Of a stretch of 57,089 nt of DNA, positions 8,772 to 15,745 are shown piece after piece. This DNA comes from Candidatus Heimdallarchaeota archaeon. GTDB taxonomy: Archaea > Asgardarchaeota > Heimdallarchaeia > JABLTI01. The DNA is taken from contig JAUWKS010000019.1 of assembly GCA_030614005.1 (NCBI GenBank), positions 1-57,089 of the forward strand, given 5' to 3'. Below the pieces are notes generated by a model, which was not told the origin of the DNA, searched no databases, and saw nothing but the letters and a program-made list of their open reading frames with translations. A program made the translations under genes and the position numbers. How positions within the stretch are numbered: the stretch's first letter is position 1; every line of letters begins with the position of its first letter.

Positions 8772-9836
8772 TCAAATTACCACAACATCGGCAACCATTT
8801 GCCATTGCCTTGGTGCGCTCATCCTTACTTTACGAACTTCAAGCACAGAATCGATCTTTCTACCATTTTTTTCTATTTCCCGAGAAATGTCTTCTACAAT
8901 AGTTTTCTCCGGATTTTCTCCACCAACAAATTCGAAGAAGTGAATAATTCCGCCTTCTTTTTTCAAGGTTTTACAAGCAACATCTACAAAATCAACAGCA
9001 TACCCAGGAAGATTCATAATTATCCTGTCTGCAACATTCTCAAGATTATGCTCATCAACAACTTTTCGACAATCTCCACAATGAGGAGTTATTGTTCCAA
9101 GTAATTTGTTTAACGTGATATTTTCTTTAAGTAATGCTATAGCACCAGGGTTAATGTCAATCGCATGAATTTGAGCATCAACTTTTTTGGCAATCGGTAT
9201 TGCAAAAGGGCCAATGCCACAAAACAAATCAACAATTGTTTCATTATCTTTGGATCTATTAGCTATCCTTGAATGTTCCTCGCTTAATCTAGGACTGAAA
9301 TAAGCTTGAGTTATATCTACTACTAACCTTACACCATGTTCTTTGTAAATGGTTTTTGTTTTCTTTTCTCCAGCAAGAAATTCTACTGGACGAATTCTAT
9401 TTATCCCATCTACTTTTCCAGCTTTTGCATAAACTGTTTTAATACTAGAATGAGCAGTGAGTAGAGCATTACCAATAATTTCTTTTTTATCTGCTAATTC
9501 CTCTGGGACTTCAATTACAACAATGTCCCCAATTGTATCAAAACTTCGTGGAGTTAATTCCATTTCCTTTTCGGAAAAAAATTCTTGCAAAACATCAAGG
9601 TGTGATTTTGGAGTAAATTTAGTTGGAAGCAAAGTATCACTAAAAGATTGTTCTATTGTTGAATCAATTTTAGAGAGAGAAGTTAATTCTTTTTTTGTCA
9701 ATTCTCTATTTACAGGGAGAATTAAATGCGTTTCTTCTGCTTTAATTCTAAATAACCCATTAAGTAAATCTCTTCTGTCTAGCTCTTCTCTAATTAATTC
9801 ACCATATTTCTTTAGAGTAATTAGACAGTGTGGCAT
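8772..9836 (-). CDS. trm5: tRNA (guanine37-N1)-methyltransferase Trm5
   Basis: Methylates N1 of G37 using SAM, which supports reading-frame maintenance and makes the substrate of Taw1. The N-terminal D1/D2 region (to about residue 180) precedes a Rossmann methyltransferase domain with SAM-binding DLFCGIGPFAIP and the catalytic-loop motif NLPGYAVDF. A conserved RPVEFLAGE segment lies just before the domain. About 354 residues from the ATG at 9836; an in-frame TTG at 9845 is also possible. Archaea can carry Trm5a, b or c and I cannot tell these apart here. Confidence 0.93.
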   Translation of the reverse strand: MPHCLITLKKYGELIREELDRRDLLNGLFRIKAEETHLILPVNRELTKKELTSLSKIDSTIEQSFSDTLLPTKFTPKSHLDVLQEFFSEKEMELTPRSFDTIGDIVVIEVPEELADKKEIIGNALLTAHSSIKTVYAKAGKVDGINRIRPVEFLAGEKKTKTIYKEHGVRLVVDITQAYFSPRLSEEHSRIANRSKDNETIVDLFCGIGPFAIPIAKKVDAQIHAIDINPGAIALLKENITLNKLLGTITPHCGDCRKVVDEHNLENVADRIIMNLPGYAVDFVDVACKTLKKEGGIIHFFEFVGGENPEKTIVEDISREIEKNGRKIDSVLEVRKVRMSAPRQWQMVADVVVI

Positions 9837-9955
9837 ACTTATCAACTTACAATATTTATCAATAAATAATATTCAACAATAAAAGAATACTTCGACGTCG
9901 ATTAAACATCATTAAATTTCTTTAGGTTATAACGATTTAATAAAAAAAAGAGAAT

Positions 9956-10240
9956 TTAAACAGAATCATTTTCTTGTTTAGTAATTCTCCGCCACAATGC
10001 TTCAATATCGTCTTGTATTGTTCTCTCACTACTTCCGCGTTCGCCTAAAGTCCTTACTTTACGTAAGGCGTCTTGAATAAATTGACGAGCATCTCTAAGA
10101 TCTTGTTTAGCTCCTTGTAGGTCACCAATTTGCATCTTTTCATGTGCACTTTTCTTTTTGGTTTCCGCTTTTGTTCGTAAAGATCTTTTTTGGCCCGAAA
10201 TCATTTGAGATTTTCTTACTTTTTCCGGTATCACAATCAA
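9956..10240 (-). CDS. Small charged helical protein of unknown function
   Basis: Ninety-four residues, strongly charged, predicted to form a helical hairpin: KAETKKKSAHEKMQIGDLQ and AKQDLRDARQFIQDALRKV are amphipathic. It has no cysteine, signal peptide or membrane segment, and I recognise no family. The frame opens at a TTG (10240); the GTG at 10234 has GGGGAT upstream at better spacing and may be the true start. It is divergent from hypC across a 206-base AT-rich gap. Confidence 0.65.
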   Translation of the reverse strand: MIVIPEKVRKSQMISGQKRSLRTKAETKKKSAHEKMQIGDLQGAKQDLRDARQFIQDALRKVRTLGERGSSERTIQDDIEALWRRITKQENDSV

Positions 10241-10445
10241 ATCCCCAAAGTAAGTAAAGGGTGTCTTTAATTAAAAAGGATTCGAATTTATAGTAAGCAA
10301 ATTAATTATTTGAGAATACAAATTAGTAAATACATTCATTGCTAGAAGAATAACATTATTTTTTCCAAATTTTATGGCGGCAAAATTTACAAAATGAATA
10401 ACAATCTTTTTTATCTTACTTGTAACACACTCTGAATGATGAGCA

Positions 10446-10700
10446 ATGTGTTTAGCAATACCAGGTAAAGTTATAGAAGTAGTCGATGACGATACACTCC
10501 AAATCGATTTTGGTGGTGTGATCCGACAAGTAAAATCTACTTTACTAGAAGAAAAACCAAAATTAAATGATTATGTACTTGTCCATATTGGCTATGCAAT
10601 GGCAATTGTAGAGGAAGAAGATGCATTAGAAACTTTGAGACTCTTAGCTGAAATTGAAAGTTTCAATGTTAATGTTGAAGCTCTTTCAAAAACAGAGTAA
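10446..10700 (+). CDS. hypC: HypC/HybG/HupF family hydrogenase maturation chaperone
   Basis: Eighty-four residues beginning MCLAIPGKV. Cys2 after removal of Met is the residue that binds the Fe(CN)2CO unit with HypD during [NiFe] hydrogenase maturation, and this N-terminus is diagnostic. The small beta-barrel continues through DYVLVHIGYAMAIVEEEDA. No hydrogenase subunit or other hyp gene is nearby, so the rest of the pathway must be elsewhere, or the protein has another job. Confidence 0.92.
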   Translation: MCLAIPGKVIEVVDDDTLQIDFGGVIRQVKSTLLEEKPKLNDYVLVHIGYAMAIVEEEDALETLRLLAEIESFNVNVEALSKTE

Positions 10701-10715
10701 CAAATAATCTTTCAT

Positions 10716-11252
10716 TTATTTCTTTTCTAATAACAATTCCAGATAGGATTTTCGAATTGAATCCTTGGGTTCAAAACCAAAACTCAGAGCTATTTTGAAT
10801 AATCTATCTTGTACTTCTTCGTATGATAACATAGAATCAACTTCTTTCTCAATTTCAAGAAAACTCCCCAAAGAATCAACTTGATCTAAGCAGAAGATAA
10901 ATTCTTTGTACTCGTAGACTTTCCGTTCTTTTAAGACAATAAACTCCTTAGTAAATCCAAGCATTTCCAAAATCTGTATCATATTTTCATTACTGTCTAC
11001 TCCAACTTGCACCTCAATTCTCGTCTTTGATTTTCGATCAAATTTCGGTCCTTTGTATGTCAAATAGGAATCTTCTCCTGCTTGTCGAATTCGTATTGCT
11101 TCATCGGTTTTGCTAAAATCTTTATTGGGATGAGAGAAATACAGATCTCTTTGCTTTACAACCTCTTTTAACATAGCTTTTTTCTCTACTAATTTATATT
11201 CTAGTTCAGTTAAATCTTCCACTTGGAATTTAGCTTCTACTTCTACGACCAT
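10716..11252 (-). CDS. CYTH-domain protein (class IV adenylate cyclase / triphosphatase-like)
   Basis: Begins MVVEVEAKF, containing the ExExK motif that defines CYTH domains, then a tunnel-type beta fold with EAIRIRQ, YLTYKGP, KTRIEVQ and FLEIEKEV. Total 178 residues, right for the CyaB-like archaeal group. Such enzymes act on ATP, thiamine triphosphate or inorganic triphosphate; sequence alone does not decide. I prefer the ATG at 11252 over an in-frame TTG at 11267. It converges with hypC. Confidence 0.88.
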   Translation of the reverse strand: MVVEVEAKFQVEDLTELEYKLVEKKAMLKEVVKQRDLYFSHPNKDFSKTDEAIRIRQAGEDSYLTYKGPKFDRKSKTRIEVQVGVDSNENMIQILEMLGFTKEFIVLKERKVYEYKEFIFCLDQVDSLGSFLEIEKEVDSMLSYEEVQDRLFKIALSFGFEPKDSIRKSYLELLLEKK

Positions 11253-11340
11253 TTTTTTCACGTTCAAATTAACACTTTTACAATCTAATATTAGTAATTA
11301 TCCAAAAGAATTTTTAATCAGATAAGAACAAAAATCAATT

Positions 11341-11675
11341 GGTGAGGATTAAACGGTTTCCGGGTGCTCTCGTTAGCATCTGAGGAAGGTCCTTTCTTCC
11401 AGGCTAGCGATACAGTGAAAGCTGTCAAGCGGAATCTTGGCTCTGGGAATAGAAACGATACGTGAATACGGTCTAACAATGATACACGGCGTCTTCGGAA
11501 GCTTTGTTGAGGTTTACGTATACAAAGCGTTGAAACGACCCATCATCGCGGAAGCAAGCTCAAATTGGCTTCAATGACTTGCCAGGAGAAGCGGGTTGAG
11601 CGCGTAGATTGATACCGTGAGAGGAGCTCATCGCAAGGTGATCCTCGAAACAGAAAGAGGACTATTATCCTCTCC
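11341..11675 (+). ncRNA. rnpB: RNase P RNA
   Basis: A GC-rich island of about 335 bases in AT-rich DNA, with no open frame. It has the 5' conserved core TGAGGAAGGTCC (11381-11392), matching the GAGGAAAGUCC of RNase P RNA, and the 3' core ACAGAAAGAGGACTATT matching ACAGAAnnnnGGcUUA. The ends pair: GGTGAGGA (11341-11348) with TCCTCTCC (11668-11675), forming P1 with one mismatch. Length suits an archaeal type A RNA. It processes pre-tRNA 5' ends with Rpp30, Pop5, Rpp21 and Rpp29; the first two occur as one protein at 15746-16870. A T-run follows at once. Confidence 0.92.
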
Positions 11676-11682
11676 GCTTTTT
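11655..11682 (+). terminator. Hairpin and T-run at the RNase P RNA 3' end
   Basis: AGAGGA (11656-11661) can pair with TCCTCT (11668-11673), followed by CCGC and a T-run. This stem competes with the P1 pairing of the RNase P RNA because both use the same 3' strand. Confidence 0.5.
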
Positions 11683-11692
11683 ATTATTGTTA

Positions 11693-12149
11693 TTAATAAT
11701 TATCTGAATATTGACTAAGATCTAATTTGAAAATGGGGGAATGTCCATTTTTCTTTCCTGTTTTCTTAAATCCGGCTTTAACATACAAGCTCGTTGCTAA
11801 TACATTTTCTTCCGAAACATCCAAAAATATCTCTGAACAAGAATATTTTTCCTTCATTTATTTGAAGAGTACTTTTAAGGCCCCTTTACCATATCCTTTT
11901 CCTTGGGATTTTTGATCTATCATATATCTAACAATCCAAATACTATCATCTTCGGGATTTTTTCAAACGCTGAAAAACCAACCATTGTTTCTTTCATATA
12001 AATGCCATAGCATTCAAGAAAGTATGAAATTTCGATTGGGCTATACTTGCTGCATTTGAAGCTACATAATTTTCTTGATCATCTTTCACCTTTAATTTGA
12101 GCGCTTGAAACCAGTTCTCTGCGGTTATTTCTTTAATTGCAATACTCAT
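11693..12149 (-). pseudogene. Decayed GNAT acetyltransferase (spermidine/diamine-type)
   Basis: Read on the minus strand from an ATG at 12149, the start MSIAIKEITAENWFQALKL looks like a BltD/SpeG-like N-acetyltransferase, but the frame stops after 51 codons. The rest of the domain continues in other frames: LECYGIYMKETMVGFSAF, then after another shift near an A-run DDSIWIVRYMIDQ and the acetyl-CoA loop QGKGYGKG, an in-frame TAA, then MKEKYSCSEIFLDVSEENV to a final stop at 11693. At least two frameshifts and one stop codon are needed to explain it, so this is a true pseudogene or a very poor stretch of sequence. Confidence 0.8.
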
Positions 12150-12249
12150 GTAAACACCAACATTACTCAATATAATATTTCATTCAGTGGTCACAATATT
12201 AGAAGGAGATGGTCAAATACAGCTAGATTCTGACCAGTGAGAATAATAT

Positions 12250-12693
12250 TCAGCCAATGCTATATCCCAATTTTTGTTTTTCTTCAATAAACCGAATTAT
12301 ATTAATTGTAATATCCTTATGTGATGAAATCTCCAACGCTTTTTCTGGTTTAGCCCAACAATATTCTACATGTTCATGAGATAATCTGACTGACGATTCA
12401 TTTGTTTTGCACCAATATGTTACCCAAATTCGTTCTTGAAATCCATCAATTTCATAATTATGAAAAACGCCTAGCATTTTTATTATTTCAAATTCTTCTA
12501 TCCCTGTCTCTTCTCGAATCTCTCGGGTAAGAGCATCAAAGGGGTTTTCAAATTGCTGTATCCCTCCACCAACAACATCCCAAATGTTTCCTGGTGAATT
12601 ATCAGGACTTCTCTTAATGAGTAAAATTTCACCTTCAGAATTTTCTATTATAGCACCAATAGCGAAATTGAACCTGCCTTCCTCATTATCCAT
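12250..12693 (-). CDS. Nudix hydrolase, second of a tandem pair
   Basis: The Nudix box G-x5-E-x7-REIREETGI is intact (GIQQFENPFDAL then TREIREETG), giving a Mg2+-dependent hydrolase of a nucleoside diphosphate linked to another group. About 147 residues from the ATG at 12693, which overlaps the stop codon of the upstream Nudix gene; GGGGAT inside that gene is the likely ribosome binding site. The beginning, FNFAIGAIIENSEGEILLIKRSP, is clearly paralogous to the upstream copy. Substrate unknown. Confidence 0.9.
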   Translation of the reverse strand: MDNEEGRFNFAIGAIIENSEGEILLIKRSPDNSPGNIWDVVGGGIQQFENPFDALTREIREETGIEEFEIIKMLGVFHNYEIDGFQERIWVTYWCKTNESSVRLSHEHVEYCWAKPEKALEISSHKDITINIIRFIEEKQKLGYSIG

Positions 12694-13168
12694 GAATAAT
12701 ATCCCCTTTTGTATTTTCAAAAATGACTTTTTCAATTTGTTGTTTTTCAGCCATTTGTATTCTCAAATATTTCATTAAAGCAGGATGATCTGTTACTTTA
12801 ATTGCATCTTCTGGAGTTAACCATTGATAATCTGTATGTTCATTTGAAAGAATAACCTTAGATGTTCGGGTTTTACACCAGTAAGAAATTCCGATTAGTT
12901 CATTTTCTTTTTTCTTGATATTGTTTCTAAATATATGAAATACAGTTAACGGTTTTACTATTTCTATATCCACAATTCCTGTTTCTTCTTTTATTTCTCT
13001 TCTTAAACCCTCTTCCGGTGATTCAGATTGTTTTAAGCGCCCACCAACATCTTCCCAACAATTAGGAAATTCGGCTTCTGGACGTCTTTTAATTAATAAT
13101 ATCTCACCTACATCATTTTCAATTATCGCAGTAACCGCTACCATAAAATTGGCATTTTCCACATACAT
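12686..13168 (-). CDS. Nudix hydrolase, first of a tandem pair
   Basis: Carries a complete Nudix box (GRLKQSESPEEGL then RREIKEETGI). The preceding strand VTAIIENDVGEILLIKRRP matches its downstream neighbour almost position for position, so the pair arose by duplication. The start I prefer is the ATG at 13168, with GGTGA upstream, giving about 160 residues; a start 18 bases further out is open. The end overlaps the next gene's start, so the two are translationally coupled. Confidence 0.9.
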   Translation of the reverse strand: MYVENANFMVAVTAIIENDVGEILLIKRRPEAEFPNCWEDVGGRLKQSESPEEGLRREIKEETGIVDIEIVKPLTVFHIFRNNIKKKENELIGISYWCKTRTSKVILSNEHTDYQWLTPEDAIKVTDHPALMKYLRIQMAEKQQIEKVIFENTKGDIIHG

Positions 13169-13269
13169 CACCAATAAACTAGACAAGAAGTAATGCTAAA
13201 AACAGATTTTATTAATTTACCTACTTCTTAGAAAGCTGTTATAGATAACTAATATATTTCAACGTTTAA

Positions 13270-13491
13270 GAAATACAAGAAAAAATAAACAAAATAGCAG
13301 GATTTACCCCTGAAGGATTAGAAGAACGACGTAGATTATTGAAACAAAGATTTCTACGGTTATGTGAGAGAATGAAAGAAGATGATTCTCTCAAAGATTG
13401 GGAACGAGAAAAGTATGCTTTACAAGTTCTATCGCATAGATTTTCTAGGTATTCCAGTTGGAAACTTAATAGTTTGTTGGGTATAGTATGA
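13270..13491 (+). CDS. Protein-like open frame without a usual start codon
   Basis: The frame opens directly after a TAA at 13267 and runs 73 codons to TGA at 13489. Its product is typical of a real soluble helical protein: IAGFTPEGLEERRRLLKQRF, then MKEDDSLKDWEREKYALQV, then HRFSRYSSWKLNSLLG. No ATG, GTG or TTG lies before the protein-like part; only ATA codons do. It may be a gene that lost its 5' end, use an unusual start, or be frameshifted. The opposite strand is also open but gives a Ser-rich, unlikely product. Confidence 0.4.
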   Translation, partial: EIQEKINKIAGFTPEGLEERRRLLKQRFLRLCERMKEDDSLKDWEREKYALQVLSHRFSRYSSWKLNSLLGIV

Positions 13492-13533
13492 GAAAAATAA
13501 AACATAGATTAATTAATTTTTGTGAACTTATTT

Positions 13534-13674
13534 ATGAGTGAGGAAAGAAAAGAAGGTATTAAACAAGAGAGCATCTTGGGAGAACCAATTCTTAGAAAAA
13601 CACCCTTTCTTCTTGCGTATTCTATAAATAACAATACGTTGAAATTTAAGAGACTCAGTAAAATGGATTATTAA
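13534..13674 (+). CDS. Possible 46-residue small protein
   Basis: An ATG at 13534 opens 46 codons starting MSEERKEGIKQESILGEPIL to TAA at 13672. No good ribosome binding site precedes it and no family is recognised. It sits in the disordered stretch between the Nudix pair and the Cys-rich protein and may be a remnant. Confidence 0.25.
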   Translation: MSEERKEGIKQESILGEPILRKTPFLLAYSINNNTLKFKRLSKMDY

Positions 13675-13749
13675 CAGCTAACGATTCCAAATCACATCTT
13701 ATACAATAAGTATATTAGAAATGTCTTTGAAATGAGTTAAGGGAATATA

Positions 13750-14274
13750 ATGGTTATCTACTCTACACATCTTTGTATTCTAATTTATGCACAAAACAAT
13801 TGGAAAGATAAGGATTATGAACAGTTTAGTGATATGACTTTAGTTGATTATCTCGGAAAAACTGAGCATTCTGATTGTGAAGTATGTCTAACATGTCCTG
13901 TGTGCCGTGCAGATTGGGAGCTGTTTGATCCTGAGAATCCTGGTGAATATGTTCAATTTTGTGAATACTGTGAGGTGTTATTACCACTTCTTAAGGAACA
14001 CCTAACAGGTGATGGTTTTATCCTGTTTTCCCATAGATTGGTAAAATTAGATGCATTGAAGCAATTCATTGACTTTACTCTTTCAAATAAGAAAATTAAA
14101 AAGGTCTTTGTTATTCAACAATATGATCCAAATAGGAAGCCTGCAAAAGCAACCAAAATGCTTGGGCAAATTAAGCATCAGGAGCTCAAACAATCTGAGT
14201 TTCTTACCTTGATAGAGGCAGAAAAATTCGAATATAATAATTTATATGAAGTTTTCAAGGACAAATACTACTAA
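13750..14274 (+). CDS. Small Cys-rich protein of unknown function
   Basis: 174 residues with a four-cysteine cluster: CLTCPVC near residues 47-53 and CEYC near 74-77, spaced as in a zinc-binding treble clef or ribbon. The C-terminal half is charged and mixed alpha/beta (KKVFVIQQYDPNR). No membrane segment. ATG at 13750 follows GGGAATATA. I do not recognise a family; zinc binding is an inference from the cysteines. Confidence 0.7.
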   Translation: MVIYSTHLCILIYAQNNWKDKDYEQFSDMTLVDYLGKTEHSDCEVCLTCPVCRADWELFDPENPGEYVQFCEYCEVLLPLLKEHLTGDGFILFSHRLVKLDALKQFIDFTLSNKKIKKVFVIQQYDPNRKPAKATKMLGQIKHQELKQSEFLTLIEAEKFEYNNLYEVFKDKYY

Positions 14275-14306
14275 TTTTCCTTCGTGGAATTTTCCAAAAA
14301 ATAAGT

Positions 14307-14344
14307 TGGTGCGTAGATCGGGATTTGAACCCAGGTTCCATACT
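14307..14344 (-). pseudogene. Orphan 3' part of a tRNA gene (T-arm, acceptor strand and CCA)
   Basis: On the minus strand a T-arm, CTGGG-TTCAAAT-CCCGA, is followed by a seven-base acceptor strand TCTACGC, discriminator A and an encoded CCA. A five-base variable loop GGAAC precedes the T-arm, and AGTAT would be the 3' side of the anticodon stem. The matching 5' acceptor strand GCGTAGA and an ATACT anticodon strand are not found in the following 300 bases. An A-box-like TGGTACAACGG lies on the same strand at about 14456-14466, but its flanks do not pair with this acceptor. Candidates are an integration remnant, a tRNA pseudogene or the 3' half of a split tRNA. Confidence 0.55.
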
Positions 14345-14535
14345 AAGCAAGCATACTTTCGTCTCCCATTGATTTTCTTTGAAACCACTGATTGATTTGA
14401 TTCCAATGCTTTTCACCATGTTAATTTTCGACAAAGGTGCTAATAGATGTATTTATTGACCGTTGTACCATGCTTGTTATCAAAAGCAGCTTCTTAGAAA
14501 GACATAAAAAGCAAAAGTTTTCACACAATACAAAC

Positions 14536-14554
14536 TAGAATTTATTCTAGCAAA
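14536..14554 (+). repeat. Short repeated motif TAGAATTTRTTCTAGCAAA, copy 1
   Basis: Matches 18 of 19 bases with a copy at 24250-24268. Both copies are intergenic, upstream of eL15 and of the pilin-like gene respectively, and contain a near-palindromic core. In AT-rich DNA such a match may be chance. Confidence 0.35.
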
Positions 14555-14604
14555 TAATCCTTTACCTAGATGTCGCTAACGCGGAATTGGTAAGGTGAAC
14601 AATT

Positions 14605-15183
14605 ATGTATAAATACGTTGGAAAATTTTGGAAAAACAGAAATAGCCCTGAATTTAAGGCTTTACAACGCAGTAGATTAATTGTTTGGCGTAAAGAAAGT
14701 ACAACTGTAAGAGTTGAAAAGCCAACAAGAATTGATCGTGCTAGAGCTTTAGGTTATAAAGCAAAGAAAGGCTATGTTGTTATTAGAATCAGGATTAGAA
14801 GAACACGTTTAAGAAAAAGCAGACCAAGTCAGGGTAGAACTGGCAAGGGTCAAACTGTTAGAAAAGTCCAACCAGGCAAAAGCTTCAGATGGATTTCAGA
14901 AGAACGTGTTGCTCGCAAGTACCCTAACCTTGAAGTACTCAACTCTTATCCAGTTGGCGAAGATGGAAGATTCAAGTGGTTTGAAGTCATATTAGTTGAC
15001 CCACATAGTCCAGTAATCATCAAAGATCCAAAGATAAATTGGATTTGTCGCCCCGCTAATAAAGGCAGAGTATTCAGAGGCTTAACCAGTGCAGGCAAAA
15101 AATCAAGAGGTCTGTCTAAGAAAGGTACAGGAACTGAGAAAATTAGACCATCTCTACGAGCACATAAGAGAGACGGTAAATAA
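14605..15183 (+). CDS. rpl15e: 50S ribosomal protein eL15
   Basis: 192 residues, the usual length of archaeal L15e, beginning MYKYVGKFWKN and very basic throughout. Conserved stretches include RIDRARALGYKAKKGYVVIR, KYPNLEVLNSYPVGEDG and GLTSAGKKSRGL. It binds 23S rRNA in the large subunit. The ATG follows AAGGTGA. It heads the conserved archaeal cluster eL15 - DUF54 - RNase P p30 - Pop5, seen here with the last two fused. Confidence 0.96.
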   Translation: MYKYVGKFWKNRNSPEFKALQRSRLIVWRKESTTVRVEKPTRIDRARALGYKAKKGYVVIRIRIRRTRLRKSRPSQGRTGKGQTVRKVQPGKSFRWISEERVARKYPNLEVLNSYPVGEDGRFKWFEVILVDPHSPVIIKDPKINWICRPANKGRVFRGLTSAGKKSRGLSKKGTGTEKIRPSLRAHKRDGK

Positions 15184-15261
15184 TCCAAGATTTCGACAAT
15201 TAGTCGATCTCTTTCTTTATCTTTTATTTTTACTTATTGCAAATCTCTCATTTAGGAGTCA

Positions 15262-15738
15262 ATGTCTTTGTCATCAGAAAACACTATCAAAATAAACGAT
15301 ATTAGAATTTCTTGTAGTGCACATGCTACTGAAGACCTTGAAAAAGTCAAAGAGGCTATGCTATTCTTTCTTCCGGAAAAATTACGAGTAATGGAAGAAA
15401 TAACTGATCTTGATATTATTGGTCATGCCGGGCATCCTATCCATCTCTTAGAATTAGTTGTTAAACATCGAAGAAAAATACTCGAAACGGTAAAATATCT
15501 TGCTGAGCTTTTAGATGATGCAGATAAAGAATTTCTTTTTGATGAACTAGATAGTCATTTAGGGAAAGATAATTGTTTGTATATTCGAGCAAACAAACAA
15601 GATGCGCTAAATGAAACGTTTACTTTAGATGAGAAAGATAATACAATTAAACTAGTTATTAAATTGATAATATATCAACGCAAGCCACAGTTAATTGAGG
15701 AAACACTTGAAAAATATGGGTTGATAAAGAAGGAATGA
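15262..15738 (+). CDS. DUF54-family RNA-binding protein
   Basis: 158 residues. ISCSAHATEDLEKVKEAML at the start and HLGKDNCLYIRANKQDAL in the middle are typical of archaeal DUF54 (COG1325), predicted RNA-binding proteins encoded beside exosome or RNase P genes. It sits between eL15 and the RNase P protein with seven bases before the latter, so it is cotranscribed and probably acts in RNA processing. The molecular role is not established. Confidence 0.87.
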   Translation: MSLSSENTIKINDIRISCSAHATEDLEKVKEAMLFFLPEKLRVMEEITDLDIIGHAGHPIHLLELVVKHRRKILETVKYLAELLDDADKEFLFDELDSHLGKDNCLYIRANKQDALNETFTLDEKDNTIKLVIKLIIYQRKPQLIEETLEKYGLIKKE

Positions 15739-15745
15739 TCCATCG

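Larger units (their letters stand above)
14275..14604. other. Gap between the Cys-rich protein and the eL15 gene
   Basis: This 330-base gap holds the tRNA 3' fragment at its left end and a perfect inverted repeat CTAGAAT-TT-ATTCTAG at 14535-14550. Just before the eL15 start is a short GC-richer patch (TGTCGCTAACGCGG) that may be part of the mRNA leader. No protein-like frame is seen. Confidence 0.6.

Noticed and set aside
9892..9901. Palindrome TCGACGTCGA between the trm5 start and the 9956 gene end
   Set aside because: A lone 10-base palindrome without a second site or clear promoter relation; too little to call an operator.
10432..10442. CTGA followed by ATGATGA upstream of hypC, resembling D'-C' boxes
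   Set aside because: No second D box, guide or closing stem follows, and it lies in the hypC leader; probably chance.
13266..13505. 79-codon minus-strand open frame
   Set aside because: The product is Ser/Phe-rich with no structure, while the plus strand of the same stretch reads like a real helical protein.
14456..14480. A-box-like TGGTACAACGG on the minus strand, a possible 5' half for the tRNA fragment
   Set aside because: The bases before it (ACAAGCA) do not pair with the acceptor strand TCTACGC, and the D-stem pairs only partly, so I do not join it to the 3' fragment.
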